Shown here: positions 26,341-34,517 of the stretch, piece by piece | Numbering within the stretch: the first letter of the stretch is position 1 | Layout of the letters: every line of letters starts with the position of its first letter | Assembly: GCA_964503685.1 (NCBI GenBank) | Contig: CAZDAW010000007.1 | Location: 1 to 64,000, forward strand | Direction of reading: 5' to 3' | From: CAZDAW01 sp964503685 | Lineage (GTDB): Bacteria; Chloroflexota; Anaerolineae; Anaerolineales; Anaerolineaceae | DNA: 64,000 bases | The notes under the pieces: model-generated | Databases searched by the model: none | Seen by the model: the letters and a program-made list of their open reading frames with translations, nothing else | What the model was told of the DNA's origin: nothing | Program-made: the position numbers and the translations under genes

Positions 26341-26865
26341 TTATTCTAATGTGGCCATTGATTTCGATTGGGAAATTTTGGCAATGAGATCGCAAAGCTG
26401 AATACGGGCCGTCAGGTAATGGCTGGCGACAACGTTCGCCAGCCGCTTCATGACGATGTATCCGATATCATGATCTTCTTCACATATTTTCTGAATCCCA
26501 TCCCCGTCAATCACCAAAACGCTGCTGGCCTCGATCGCCACTGCGCTGGCGGTGCGCTGGCGCACAACGGGCGTCATACACGACCAGCCCAGCACATCCA
26601 GCGGTTCAGCTTTGAAAACGATCAATCGCCCATGCAATGGGACAATGATGTCTAATGTCACCTTGCCATTGATGATAATATAAATATTATCGCCTCTTTC
26701 GTCCTGGTGAAAAAGTTCACCTTCACGAAAAAGCTCCTGCCCTGCGTCCAGATATACCATGTGAGAAATTTGCGCCAGGCGCTTGATCTGAGCGGCATCC
26801 AAATCTCTAAACCAGGGTATCGTTTCTAAAGTAGTAGTAATGTCTTCCTGGAAAATCATCATCAT
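26341..26865 (-). CDS. cyclic-nucleotide-binding-domain protein without HTH
   Basis: A 174-residue protein consisting of one Crp/Fnr-type effector domain (WFRDLDAAQIKRLAQIS, DAGQELFREGELF, YIIINGKVTL, then the buried helix region). The usual phosphate-binding cassette (GExA...RxA) reads DVLGWSCMTPVVRQRTASAVA, a divergent form. The chain ends about 40 residues after the domain, without the C-terminal winged helix of Crp/Fnr regulators. It may therefore be a stand-alone sensor acting on a partner. Three consecutive ATG codons make the start uncertain by two residues. Confidence 0.8.
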   Translation of the reverse strand: MMMIFQEDITTTLETIPWFRDLDAAQIKRLAQISHMVYLDAGQELFREGELFHQDERGDNIYIIINGKVTLDIIVPLHGRLIVFKAEPLDVLGWSCMTPVVRQRTASAVAIEASSVLVIDGDGIQKICEEDHDIGYIVMKRLANVVASHYLTARIQLCDLIAKISQSKSMATLE

Positions 26866-27119
26866 CTCTTTAATAATGTTGGCTTCTTACTTTTTTAACA
26901 TGGATTAGTGTGTAAAATAAGTGTCCTCCGTCATAGAAGGACTTGTAAATTGTCACCTGTTCAAGTGATGAATAAAGCCTGATGCAGTTGTTTTTATATG
27001 ACAATAATGCCGTTACTCATAAAAAAGCATCTTTTACATCAAAAACATAGTGGATTAGAAACCCGCTATTTCTCCTGCCGAAGGATATTCATAAGCTTTT
27101 AGGACAAAAAAATGGTTGT

Positions 27120-27626
27120 TTACAGCGATTGCGTCTCCTGTGAGGATAGATTGATTTTTTTGAGGATCCATTCGACCAATTCTTCCATCAAATCGAATGT
27201 CCTCGGCGAGAGCGTATTACTGAAACCGAACTCAAAGCCGTGAGCCGAAATCAGTGTACCCTTGGGAGTTTTACCATATAATTTCCGAGTCAATGAGAGC
27301 AGTGTCTGAGGCGTCATATGGTGGGTAAAGGGTGAAGCCTGAAATTCAGCTTCCAGCGTGATGACCGCCAGATCATCCGGGTACGTCCCGGTATGGGCGT
27401 CAATGAAATAAACCTCATCATACTTCGCCAGAGTTTCGGCCAGTTCAGGCGTCAGTTGCAGGGTGAACAGCAATCCGGGCGATTTTTCGAGGTCATAAAT
27501 CCCCGCCGAAGGATCCTCGGGTGTACTGCGTTTAAGTCGCTGGGCAATGCATTTGAGCGCCTGCCAGCCGACGCCATCGTCCTGTCTATCCGGGTTTCCA
27601 TAACCAATAATGATTTGTTCAGCCAT
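27120..27626 (-). CDS. [NiFe] hydrogenase maturation protease
   Basis: A 168-residue peptidase of family A31/M52 (HycI/HyaD/HoxW). The N-terminal IIIGYGNPDRQDDGVGW holds the conserved Asn-Pro and the acidic nickel-sensing residue near 16-17. FIDAHTG near 70 and FTHHMTPQTLL near 96 provide the other metal ligands. Such enzymes trim the C-terminus of the hydrogenase large subunit after nickel insertion. The HoxH-like protein encoded at 34518-35945 has such an extension. The ATG at 27626 is chosen; it is 14 bases after the upstream stop. Confidence 0.88.
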   Translation of the reverse strand: MAEQIIIGYGNPDRQDDGVGWQALKCIAQRLKRSTPEDPSAGIYDLEKSPGLLFTLQLTPELAETLAKYDEVYFIDAHTGTYPDDLAVITLEAEFQASPFTHHMTPQTLLSLTRKLYGKTPKGTLISAHGFEFGFSNTLSPRTFDLMEELVEWILKKINLSSQETQSL

Positions 27627-27640
27627 AGGCAAGTTTCTTT

Positions 27641-28858
27641 CTATGCAATCAGCTCTCCGATATACAGAGGGTGCTCTCCCTTCAGGGCTGTACCGGCGCC
27701 GATCCATAACGCCAGACCTGACGATGTGAGTCTGCCAATAACATACGCCTTGACATCTGTATTGGCATAGGCATACGAGCCGCCATAGCGCGAAGTCAGC
27801 ATTTCCTGTACAGCCTTGAGCGGCTCTTGCGCCGTTTTAATCCGTTCAATTAAGGATGAACTGCGTATAAAGCGTTTTACATAACGGCGCCGCGACGCTG
27901 GAGAGATATGCTCAAAACGGGTCGCTATCAAACTATCCGTTTGAGAGACAATGCTGACCTGGAAGAGACTGTCGCCGGGTTGTTTCCCCAATTCGCAGGA
28001 GATCATCTGATCGCCGGCAAATTCGATTTTATTTACCGCCGGCGAGCCATTCCGCCGGGCAAAAGACCAGTGAGCATAACCGTCCGAAAAAGGGGACAGA
28101 GCAGCAATCACTTCCTGAGCAGGCAAAGCTTTTCCAAGGCGCAGGGTAACCCAGCAGACGATATTAGCAAAAAGGGCGTTGCTCTGAATAACTGGTTTGA
28201 TGTAAAGCGAATCAGTCGCCTGAAAATAGCCGTCGCTGCGCCATGAAAACGATGAACCAGGCAGCAGATAAGGATAAATAAACGAATGGGAATCGACTGT
28301 TTCATCGAAACTAGCTATACGAAAAGTCGCTATCCGCAGTTGGTCGAAATGTTCATTAGGAACCTCTTCCAGATTCTCTTCGGTGTGCCAGAAAATAACC
28401 GAACCATCTGCGAGACGCAGCGCGCCCGTCTGGCAACCGGCGTTATCATCTTGCAGGAATAAAGCCAGGTCACGGAGAGTCACCCTCGAACCTTCAATTG
28501 TAATATGCTCAAGGGCTGGGTGTTGAAAATCGGTCAGGCGAACGCCATCCATCCAGGCAGCCAGGCAAGCCAGATATTCCTCCACTGCGTTGCGTACTCG
28601 TTGATCAATTCGTTTGTTTTGAACGCGCTCCTCAAGAGCCAGACTGCATTGACGGGCGAGAAATAATTTTTCTTTCAATTTGGATGGCGAGAGTTTATCC
28701 AAGCGGCGCTGTAAAACTCGCTGCGTCTGCCCCTGAACGGTTTCACCCAGGGCGCGGTGGGCCGCAACCATATCCAGTCCGGTATAATCCAGGAATTGAA
28801 TTGGGCCTAACAATTTATTAGCCTGTTGCAAACTGGCAAGCGAATCGATTCTGGGCAT
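27641..28858 (-). CDS. putative Ntn-hydrolase related to acyl-CoA:6-APA acyltransferase (C45-like)
   Basis: A 405-residue protein. The first 135 residues are helical and charged. At 141-142 is a Gly-Cys pair followed by QTGALRLADGSVIFWHTEEN. That resembles the autocleavage site and first strands of the peptidase family C45, where Cys becomes the N-terminal nucleophile. A later IYPYLLPGSSFSWRSDGYFQATDSL segment also fits this fold. The enzyme would act on an amide bond; the substrate is unknown. It lies directly upstream of the hydrogenase maturation protease gene, 14 bases apart. The similarity is faint and rests on motif reading only. Confidence 0.5.
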   Translation of the reverse strand: MPRIDSLASLQQANKLLGPIQFLDYTGLDMVAAHRALGETVQGQTQRVLQRRLDKLSPSKLKEKLFLARQCSLALEERVQNKRIDQRVRNAVEEYLACLAAWMDGVRLTDFQHPALEHITIEGSRVTLRDLALFLQDDNAGCQTGALRLADGSVIFWHTEENLEEVPNEHFDQLRIATFRIASFDETVDSHSFIYPYLLPGSSFSWRSDGYFQATDSLYIKPVIQSNALFANIVCWVTLRLGKALPAQEVIAALSPFSDGYAHWSFARRNGSPAVNKIEFAGDQMISCELGKQPGDSLFQVSIVSQTDSLIATRFEHISPASRRRYVKRFIRSSSLIERIKTAQEPLKAVQEMLTSRYGGSYAYANTDVKAYVIGRLTSSGLALWIGAGTALKGEHPLYIGELIA

Positions 28859-29036
28859 GGTGCACCTTTCTCCCCCAATTCGGTGGGGATTAAATGAGAT
28901 CGAGTCAGTGTTCCAATTTTACTTCAAACGCTCATAAAGCGCATTCTATATGCTTAATAAAAGAAAGCATCTGATATTTACGGACGCCTGCGTCCTGTTT
29001 TCTACAAAACGTAGTCGAAAAAAAGAAAATGCCTGC

Positions 29037-29672
29037 TCAATAGCTATTGAGCACCCTGCCCACTGCTTTTTCGACAGGCGCGGCAACAGCATACGCCCCA
29101 TGCTCGGTAAATAACCATTCGTGAAACCGGGCAAAGTTGCAAATATTTTTTTGTGTATCGAGTAATTTTTCGAGGCTGGTTTTTTCGCGCTCCAGACGCG
29201 CCTGCAAATCCTCGCCGGTGAGGCCAGTGTTGGGAGTGAACTCGAAGTGCAGATCGAAACCACCCGGTGGGGCATCCATTCCAAAAACCCAGCGAAAGAT
29301 AGCTTCCGTGCGCAATGCATGATATTGCGAAGTGATCACCAGAAGCCGGCGAAACCGGCGCGGTTCGACGTGGATAACTCGGGCAAAATAGGCATTGCCA
29401 ATCGTATCATAAGAGCAGGTCTCGCATAGAATGCGCTGCGGTGAAACGCCGTGAACGACAAGCCAGCGCGCTGCGGCGATCGATTCAAAAATCGGGAAGC
29501 CCTCTTCGTCCAGCGGGTTGGGTTTATGAGTGGTACCGGCGCTAAGCGTGATGATATATTGACCATCGTAAAGGGACAAAGCGCGCTCCAGGCGGCTCAC
29601 CGTCCAGGGTGGCAGAATGCCTCCGGAACGCACGCCCGCGCCTGGAATAAGGATGGCATCGTAAAAGGACAT
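29037..29672 (-). CDS. DUF218 / YdcF-like (ElyC/SanA) family protein
   Basis: A 211-residue protein of the DUF218 family. The typical DAILIPGAGVRSGG opening, LSAGTTHKPN, an acidic SAAARWLVVHGV stretch, and VITSQYHALRTEAIFRW (the conserved HxxR-type motif) are present. E. coli YdcF binds S-adenosylmethionine; the ElyC/SanA branch is linked to envelope integrity. No membrane segment is visible, which favours a YdcF-like soluble protein. An ATG at 29672 is used. No ribosome-binding site is seen, but TATAAT lies only eight bases upstream (29686-29681), so a leaderless mRNA is possible. Confidence 0.8.
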   Translation of the reverse strand: MSFYDAILIPGAGVRSGGILPPWTVSRLERALSLYDGQYIITLSAGTTHKPNPLDEEGFPIFESIAAARWLVVHGVSPQRILCETCSYDTIGNAYFARVIHVEPRRFRRLLVITSQYHALRTEAIFRWVFGMDAPPGGFDLHFEFTPNTGLTGEDLQARLEREKTSLEKLLDTQKNICNFARFHEWLFTEHGAYAVAAPVEKAVGRVLNSY

Positions 29673-29700
29673 ATCCAATTATTATATCAGAAGTGGATTG

Positions 29701-29926
29701 CCGGTATTGTTTTTAAAAGTCCCATGCGATAATCCAATTTCGGTTCCGGTTTATCAGGCAAATTGACCTCTTTGCTGGTATCAGCCCATTATTGGCAACG
29801 ATTTCGACCTCCCTGGCGATTTGGGAATTATTTCAAGACCGGAAAGTTACCCGCTCAATCCTGTTATTAGTTAACCCATTCGCCTTCTGGTTCGCCAGCG
29901 TTTCATTATTCAATATACCCCTCTGA
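29701..29926 (+). pseudogene. possible fragment of a membrane-protein gene in the 29673-30064 gap
   Basis: No intact gene is seen in 29673-30064. One plus-strand frame without an ATG translates to a hydrophobic stretch of about 60 residues (DLFAGISPLLATISTSL, then ILLLVNPFAFWFASVSLF) ending at a TGA near 29926. This resembles a piece of a multi-spanning, GT-C-type membrane protein. It may be decayed sequence or chance. Confidence 0.25.
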
Positions 29927-29975
29927 TAAAGATTCCGGTCCCGCCCGGCCGTATAGCACACATAGGCGCTTATTT

Positions 29976-30023
29976 GCCCAATCCGGCTGCCCTCTATTAA
30001 TCATTCCGCTGGCCGGATTGGGC
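29976..30023 (-). terminator. inverted repeat, possible terminator of the ECF sigma gene
   Basis: Perfect 12-bp arms GCCCAATCCGGC (29976-29987) and GCCGGATTGGGC (30012-30023) around a 24-base loop, about 40 bases beyond the sigma gene stop on the minus strand. The T-tract is poor, so it could instead be an mRNA-stabilising hairpin. Confidence 0.45.
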
Positions 30024-30064
30024 TATTAGCTGCATCGGATTAAGTTATCAGTAAACAAACGGGT

Positions 30065-30652
30065 TTAATTAGGGGAATACTTCTTTGCCAGACGATCAAT
30101 CAGCCGGTAGAGATTCTTCTTAACCGCCTCCTGCGTTCGGTTGAGCAAAACAGCAATTTCAGCAAAACTTAAACCGGCGTTAAAACGTAAACGCAGTAAC
30201 TCCTGATCATTTTCATGCAATTCACGGACCAGAGACCTCAAACGCGCTTTTTCCTCTTCCCGGATGATCGTTCCAAGCGGATCGGGAAAATCGGGTGGGT
30301 CAAAAAATGCATCGAGAGGCAGGTCAGGCCGACGCCGGCGGAAGTGATCCATCGCTTTATGCCGGGCAATTCCAAACAGCCAGGCCGCGAAATGACCGTC
30401 ATCTCGGTAATTAGCCAACCCTTCCAGGGCTGCCAAAAATACCTGCGATGTTAAATCCTGGGCGTCCTGCTGGTTGCCTACCCGGCTGAACAGGTAGCGG
30501 TAAACGGGATCGACATAATGCCGATACAGAGGTGTGAAAGCGGACGGATCGCGTAATGCAGCCGCAAGAGCCAATTTTTCTTGTTCTTGCGTCCATTGTT
30601 CCAAATCGAGGCAATTAATCGTTGATTCCATAGTATAAGGTTCTGCAGGCAT
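30065..30652 (-). CDS. ECF-type RNA polymerase sigma factor
   Basis: A 195-residue sigma-70 family protein. Region 2 is TPLYRHYVDPVYRYLFSRVGNQQDAQDLTSQVFLAAL (about 43-80) with a further AWLFGIARHKAMDHFRR. Region 4 is LRFNAGLSFAEIAVLLNRTQEAVKKNLYRLI near the C-terminus. It would direct RNA polymerase to a small regulon. It lies 61 bases downstream of a large one-TM protein that may sequester it. The start could also be an internal ATG at 30631; neither has a strong ribosome-binding site. It is a divergent paralogue of the sigma factor at 32848-33351. Confidence 0.9.
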   Translation of the reverse strand: MPAEPYTMESTINCLDLEQWTQEQEKLALAAALRDPSAFTPLYRHYVDPVYRYLFSRVGNQQDAQDLTSQVFLAALEGLANYRDDGHFAAWLFGIARHKAMDHFRRRRPDLPLDAFFDPPDFPDPLGTIIREEEKARLRSLVRELHENDQELLRLRFNAGLSFAEIAVLLNRTQEAVKKNLYRLIDRLAKKYSPN

Positions 30653-30713
30653 GAGTCACTTAGACGAGGCGCGCTTACCGGCGCGCCCCGCCCTGCACCA
30701 CCCATTCCAGTTA

Positions 30714-32855
30714 TTAGGGTGTGATAACTTTTTCGATCTGATCCAGAATTTCAGCAGGAGGCGCATCGACAAATTCGATGCTCAACGATTCTTCAGATAA
30801 CTCTTCCCTTACCTCACCGCTGGTTGTCAAAGACTCCGATTTGCTTTTGATGATGTTTCCCGTCTCTATATCGACCCATGTTTGCTCGCGCAGGAGGGTG
30901 AGCAGAGAGCCATCAACTGCCCGGCTGGGCGAATCGAAGACTCGCTCAGCCGTAATCAACATCACCGGCTTCCCGTCCAGGGTGATTTGTTCCTGCCTGA
31001 CCGTGTAACCGGCCTGTGTATCGCCAGCGAGACCATCCCGCAGGCTTTCCAACCGCGTCAAAGGCGGATCAGAAGGATAAGCAAGACCTGAGATTACATC
31101 GCTTGTATAGCCATTTTTATAGATCGATTGGCTGACCAGGCTTCCATCAGGGTTTTTGACCATCTGGATAGCGAGATCAATCTTCCCATTTTGGTCCAGA
31201 TGATGCCAGTAATCAAAGTGATATTCAAACGTTTCAGTATCACGCTGGATCGTTACAAACGTCTCATGGAGCCAGCCATTCTTCAATGCACCCTGTTTCG
31301 ATTCTTCAACCAGGGCCAGCAGTTCAGGAGGCAGTTTTTCGTAAGGAGGCGCGTAGCTCCTGGCGCTTGAAGTCGGCGCAGGCAAGACCACGCCGGAAGA
31401 GACATCAGGCGGCTGCCAGATGATCTGCCATGGGCCGTTGATGGCATAAGCAATTTCAAAGATTCGGAAATGTAACGGGCCTTTTAAGGGATAATTCACA
31501 CCCGCCCCGACTGTCAAAGATTCGGTTACAAACGGCCATCCGCCGCCGCCGCCTCCTCCGCCGCCACCGCCGCCTGTGACATCAGTATTTGCAATCATCA
31601 CACTGGCAAGGCCAGGTGTTATAGGAACAATAGTAAAGTCAATTGAGGCAGCCTCTTCATCATGTTGGGTCAGGGCGGCAGTTGTGATCTTGAATTGATG
31701 ACCATCCACCTCCATTTCACGATTAACCTGCCAGGTTTGCCCATCCTGGGCTTCCAAACCTGGATCAAATTCAAATTGGGCATCGCAATTCCTGTTGACC
31801 ACTAACCCTTCCAATGACAAAGTATATTGATGACCGGAATCAAGAGCAGATGTACGATACAAAACGCGCATACCCGGATCGACCAATTCCTGAGTCGAGT
31901 CGATCAGCATATAGGATTTTCCAGTCTCATCTTTCAATGTAAATGGGCCAAACATAAACAAACGCTGACCTGGGTCATCTAATTCAAGAAAGAGCTGAAA
32001 AACGGTTTGCCCGGCATCCTGGTAGACATTATCGATCTTCATCGTAACGCCGTTGATCTTTTCACTGGTGAGATTGGGCTGGTAAGCCGGGGCGATCGGT
32101 GTGGCATCAGGCAAAACAGCAGGAGTTTCTCCGTTGGCAATTTCGGTGAGAGAAGGCAGTTTCTCCCCTGTTATAGCCGGGCGCAGTTTGAAGGTTAGTT
32201 GCCAGCCACCTGAAACCAGATTCTCCGGCACAATTGGCAGATGACTGAAAGAGAGGGTGACTTCATCGGTTCCAGACGGCAACGCCGGAAATTCCATCAA
32301 ACCGCCTCTCCAATCGAGTCGAGCAGCGCCCATAGAAATACTCCGTCCATCAGGCAGAACCAGCGCCGCCTCGCCGGCTGTTACGGTTGGGTCAAAGGGA
32401 TGATTCTCTTGCGGGGGCAGCCCCTGAATCGTGTAACTGATAGTGGTGTTCTCCAAACTGGCAACCACTTTATCCACACATAACCGGATACCATCCCGTT
32501 CAGTGCATACCGGCTCGACCAGGGTAAGCGCTTGTTCCAAATTTTCCACAAAGCCCACACCCGGAATATACCCGATTAACCCTCTTACCGCAGCAATAAC
32601 TTTCTGCGGGCCAACGACCATCGCCGCCGTGAAGATGACGACCATGGCTGCAATACAAATCGCCCACGCCGAGCGGTGAGTTAAAATAGAAGGCCTGTTT
32701 TCAGCAACCAAGGTTCTGGGGCGGGTTTTAATTTCAGCCGCTCGTATCGCCAGCCGCTCTTCCAGCCCCTTCACAAAAACCGGATCCGGAGCAGGAGTTT
32801 CAATAGCAGCCCGCATTTTCTGCTCAAATTCTTCAGACAGTTTCAAGTTATTCAT
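30714..32855 (-). CDS. large membrane-anchored anti-sigma-like protein
   Basis: A 713-residue protein. An N-terminal cytoplasmic region of about 60 residues (FEQKMRAAIETPAPDPVFVKGLEERL) is followed by one TM helix (about 64-83, AWAICIAAMVVIFTAAMVV). This is the topology of ECF anti-sigma factors such as those with DUF4179-like outer domains. The long outer part is beta-rich, has a run of about 11 glycines near residue 440 (31544-31578), and ends in a MucB/LolA-like domain (YHFDYWHHLDQNGKIDLAIQM). The ATG at 32855 has a GAGGTG site and overlaps the upstream sigma gene by eight bases. Sigma binding is inferred from topology and position. Confidence 0.65.
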   Translation of the reverse strand: MNNLKLSEEFEQKMRAAIETPAPDPVFVKGLEERLAIRAAEIKTRPRTLVAENRPSILTHRSAWAICIAAMVVIFTAAMVVGPQKVIAAVRGLIGYIPGVGFVENLEQALTLVEPVCTERDGIRLCVDKVVASLENTTISYTIQGLPPQENHPFDPTVTAGEAALVLPDGRSISMGAARLDWRGGLMEFPALPSGTDEVTLSFSHLPIVPENLVSGGWQLTFKLRPAITGEKLPSLTEIANGETPAVLPDATPIAPAYQPNLTSEKINGVTMKIDNVYQDAGQTVFQLFLELDDPGQRLFMFGPFTLKDETGKSYMLIDSTQELVDPGMRVLYRTSALDSGHQYTLSLEGLVVNRNCDAQFEFDPGLEAQDGQTWQVNREMEVDGHQFKITTAALTQHDEEAASIDFTIVPITPGLASVMIANTDVTGGGGGGGGGGGGWPFVTESLTVGAGVNYPLKGPLHFRIFEIAYAINGPWQIIWQPPDVSSGVVLPAPTSSARSYAPPYEKLPPELLALVEESKQGALKNGWLHETFVTIQRDTETFEYHFDYWHHLDQNGKIDLAIQMVKNPDGSLVSQSIYKNGYTSDVISGLAYPSDPPLTRLESLRDGLAGDTQAGYTVRQEQITLDGKPVMLITAERVFDSPSRAVDGSLLTLLREQTWVDIETGNIIKSKSESLTTSGEVREELSEESLSIEFVDAPPAEILDQIEKVITP

Positions 32856-33351
32856 GGTACACCTCATATTGGGCTTGCAGCCCATCAAGAAGTCGTTCCA
32901 GACTCTTCTGTATCGTATTACAAGGTTGTTCCAGTAATACAGCGATCTCTTCAGGATTCAGATCAGCGATATACCGCAGACGGATTATTTCCTGATCATC
33001 TTCATCTAATGCATAAATCAGGCGCGCCAGGCGATCAGCCGTCACCGGTCTGGGTAAAGCCCGGATTCCTACCTTACGCCTTGTAATACCTAATAACCAG
33101 ACGATGAAAGATCGTTCGGGTGAATATTCGCCCAGTCGTTCCAGGGCGCATTTAAACACATCTTCGGTAAGACGTTGGGCAGCGTTTGGGTTTCCCAGTC
33201 GCTGATAGAGATAGCGGTAAACCACAGAAACGTACTGGCGGTAAAGATGGGTGAAATTAACCGGGTCGCGTTGAACAGCCTCAACCATTTCCCTTTCGGC
33301 ATTTCGGATCATACCGGGAGGCGAAGCCGCCGTCAAAATAGATTCGCTCAT
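32848..33351 (-). CDS. ECF-type RNA polymerase sigma factor
   Basis: A 167-residue short sigma factor. Region 2 is FTHLYRQYVSVVYRYLYQRLGNPNAAQRLTEDVF, and region 4 is IRLRYIADLNPEEIAVLLEQPCNTIQKSLERLL. The linker is short, and the DNA-melting end of region 2 (VWLLGITRRKVGIRAL) is less conserved than in its paralogue. It has a GAGGA site next to the ATG and overlaps the start of the anti-sigma-like gene, so the two are translationally coupled. It heads the sigma/anti-sigma/sigma cluster. Confidence 0.87.
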   Translation of the reverse strand: MSESILTAASPPGMIRNAEREMVEAVQRDPVNFTHLYRQYVSVVYRYLYQRLGNPNAAQRLTEDVFKCALERLGEYSPERSFIVWLLGITRRKVGIRALPRPVTADRLARLIYALDEDDQEIIRLRYIADLNPEEIAVLLEQPCNTIQKSLERLLDGLQAQYEVYHE

Positions 33352-33484
33352 TCATTCCTCTTTTCACTACGTGCAAAGATTTAATGCATGCATCTATGGA
33401 TATATCGCACGTGAAATGAAAAAGGGACAAACGCTCTCAGGGTTGGTAAACGTCTGCTCAATTCAATCGAAACCGAAAAAATAT

Positions 33485-34351
33485 TCAGGACGTTTCATCC
33501 AGCTTGATGCCGGCGATGAAGGCATCCATCGTTTCGATATCCTCTTCTGAAATGGCCGATTCGAGAGTTTTATTCAAATCCGCCAGTATCTTTTCCCGGT
33601 CGCCGCCCAGGTTTATAACGCATTCGCCAATTTTCTTCAACCGATCAGTATATTCGATTAAACCTTTTCTCGTAACTGGCTCTTCATCGTGGCCGAAGAG
33701 ATAGATATCAGCATCAAAGCTCAAGAGGCGATCAATGAGCGGGAACAATTTGCCCGCTGTATAAAGATAATGTGGTGGATTAATATATGAGTTGGAAAAC
33801 AGACAATCCGATATAAAGACAACCCGATCTTCAGGAACGTACAATACACACGAATCGGAGCAGTGGTCGCCTCCTACATGGATGTACTGGCAACTTACGC
33901 CACCCAGATCGAAATTAACCTGATGGGTAAAGGTTAAATCGGGTATTCTGAACAATATCTTACGGCGGCCAGGATATTCCTTTTTGATCATCTCCGCACA
34001 GAAAGCGACCTCAGTTCCTGCAGCGACGCGCTGGTCAAGAGCTTCGTTGTTCCAATCCAGGCGCGCCATGAGGTTGATTTTCTTTTGCGTTTCTTCATGA
34101 GCGAAGAACAGCGCGTTAATCGCTGATGCTCCAAAGATATGATCCCAATGCCAGTGAGTCACTGTAAGATATCGCGGGGGGGTAATATTCAGATTAACCA
34201 ATTCAGCCAAAAAAAGACCGGCATGGGCCGGCGAGGTGCCAGCGTCGAGCATCAACGTAGCACTCTCGCCACACACTGCGCCGAGAATAGGGCGGTCAGT
34301 CGTCTCATCAGGAGACAGATAATAAACATGGGGAGTGGGGTGATGAAACAT
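33485..34351 (-). CDS. MBL-fold metallo-hydrolase
   Basis: A 288-residue metallo-beta-lactamase-fold protein. The HxHxDH motif is THWHWDHIFG near residue 65, a downstream metal His is in VGGDHCSDSCVLY near 157, the bridging Asp is in VFISDCLFS, and the last His in LFGHDEEP. The substrate is not readable: glyoxalase II, lactonase and other hydrolase types share this fold. It is close to neither the hydrogenase terminator (117 bases) nor the sigma operon (133 bases), so it is probably transcribed on its own. Confidence 0.88.
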   Translation of the reverse strand: MFHHPTPHVYYLSPDETTDRPILGAVCGESATLMLDAGTSPAHAGLFLAELVNLNITPPRYLTVTHWHWDHIFGASAINALFFAHEETQKKINLMARLDWNNEALDQRVAAGTEVAFCAEMIKKEYPGRRKILFRIPDLTFTHQVNFDLGGVSCQYIHVGGDHCSDSCVLYVPEDRVVFISDCLFSNSYINPPHYLYTAGKLFPLIDRLLSFDADIYLFGHDEEPVTRKGLIEYTDRLKKIGECVINLGGDREKILADLNKTLESAISEEDIETMDAFIAGIKLDETS

Positions 34352-34467
34352 TTTTCATTTGCCTTTATTAAACACAGAGTAAGAAACAAGCATTCCGTGG
34401 ATTGATTATATATCAAAAAAATCCTCCGACATCATTTGATATCGAAGGATGAATAACCTTAAACCTG

Positions 34468-34498
34468 GCCTGCTTTCCGAGCGGGGTGGAAAGCGGGC
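34468..34498 (-). terminator. probable hairpin terminator of the hydrogenase operon
   Basis: Arms GCCTGCTTTCC (34468-34478) and GGAAAGCGGGC (34488-34498) form an 11-bp stem with one G-T pair and a nine-base loop, 20 bases past the stop of the large-subunit gene. The T-tract on the minus strand is short (CAGGTTTAAGG). Confidence 0.55.
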
Positions 34499-34517
34499 AA
34501 AACAGGGATAAGGAAAT

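Noticed and set aside
26955..26971. TCAC-N8-GTGA inverted repeat upstream of the cNMP-binding gene as a Crp site
   Set aside because: The half-sites are in the opposite orientation to TGTGA-N6-TCACA, and the protein has no DNA-binding domain.
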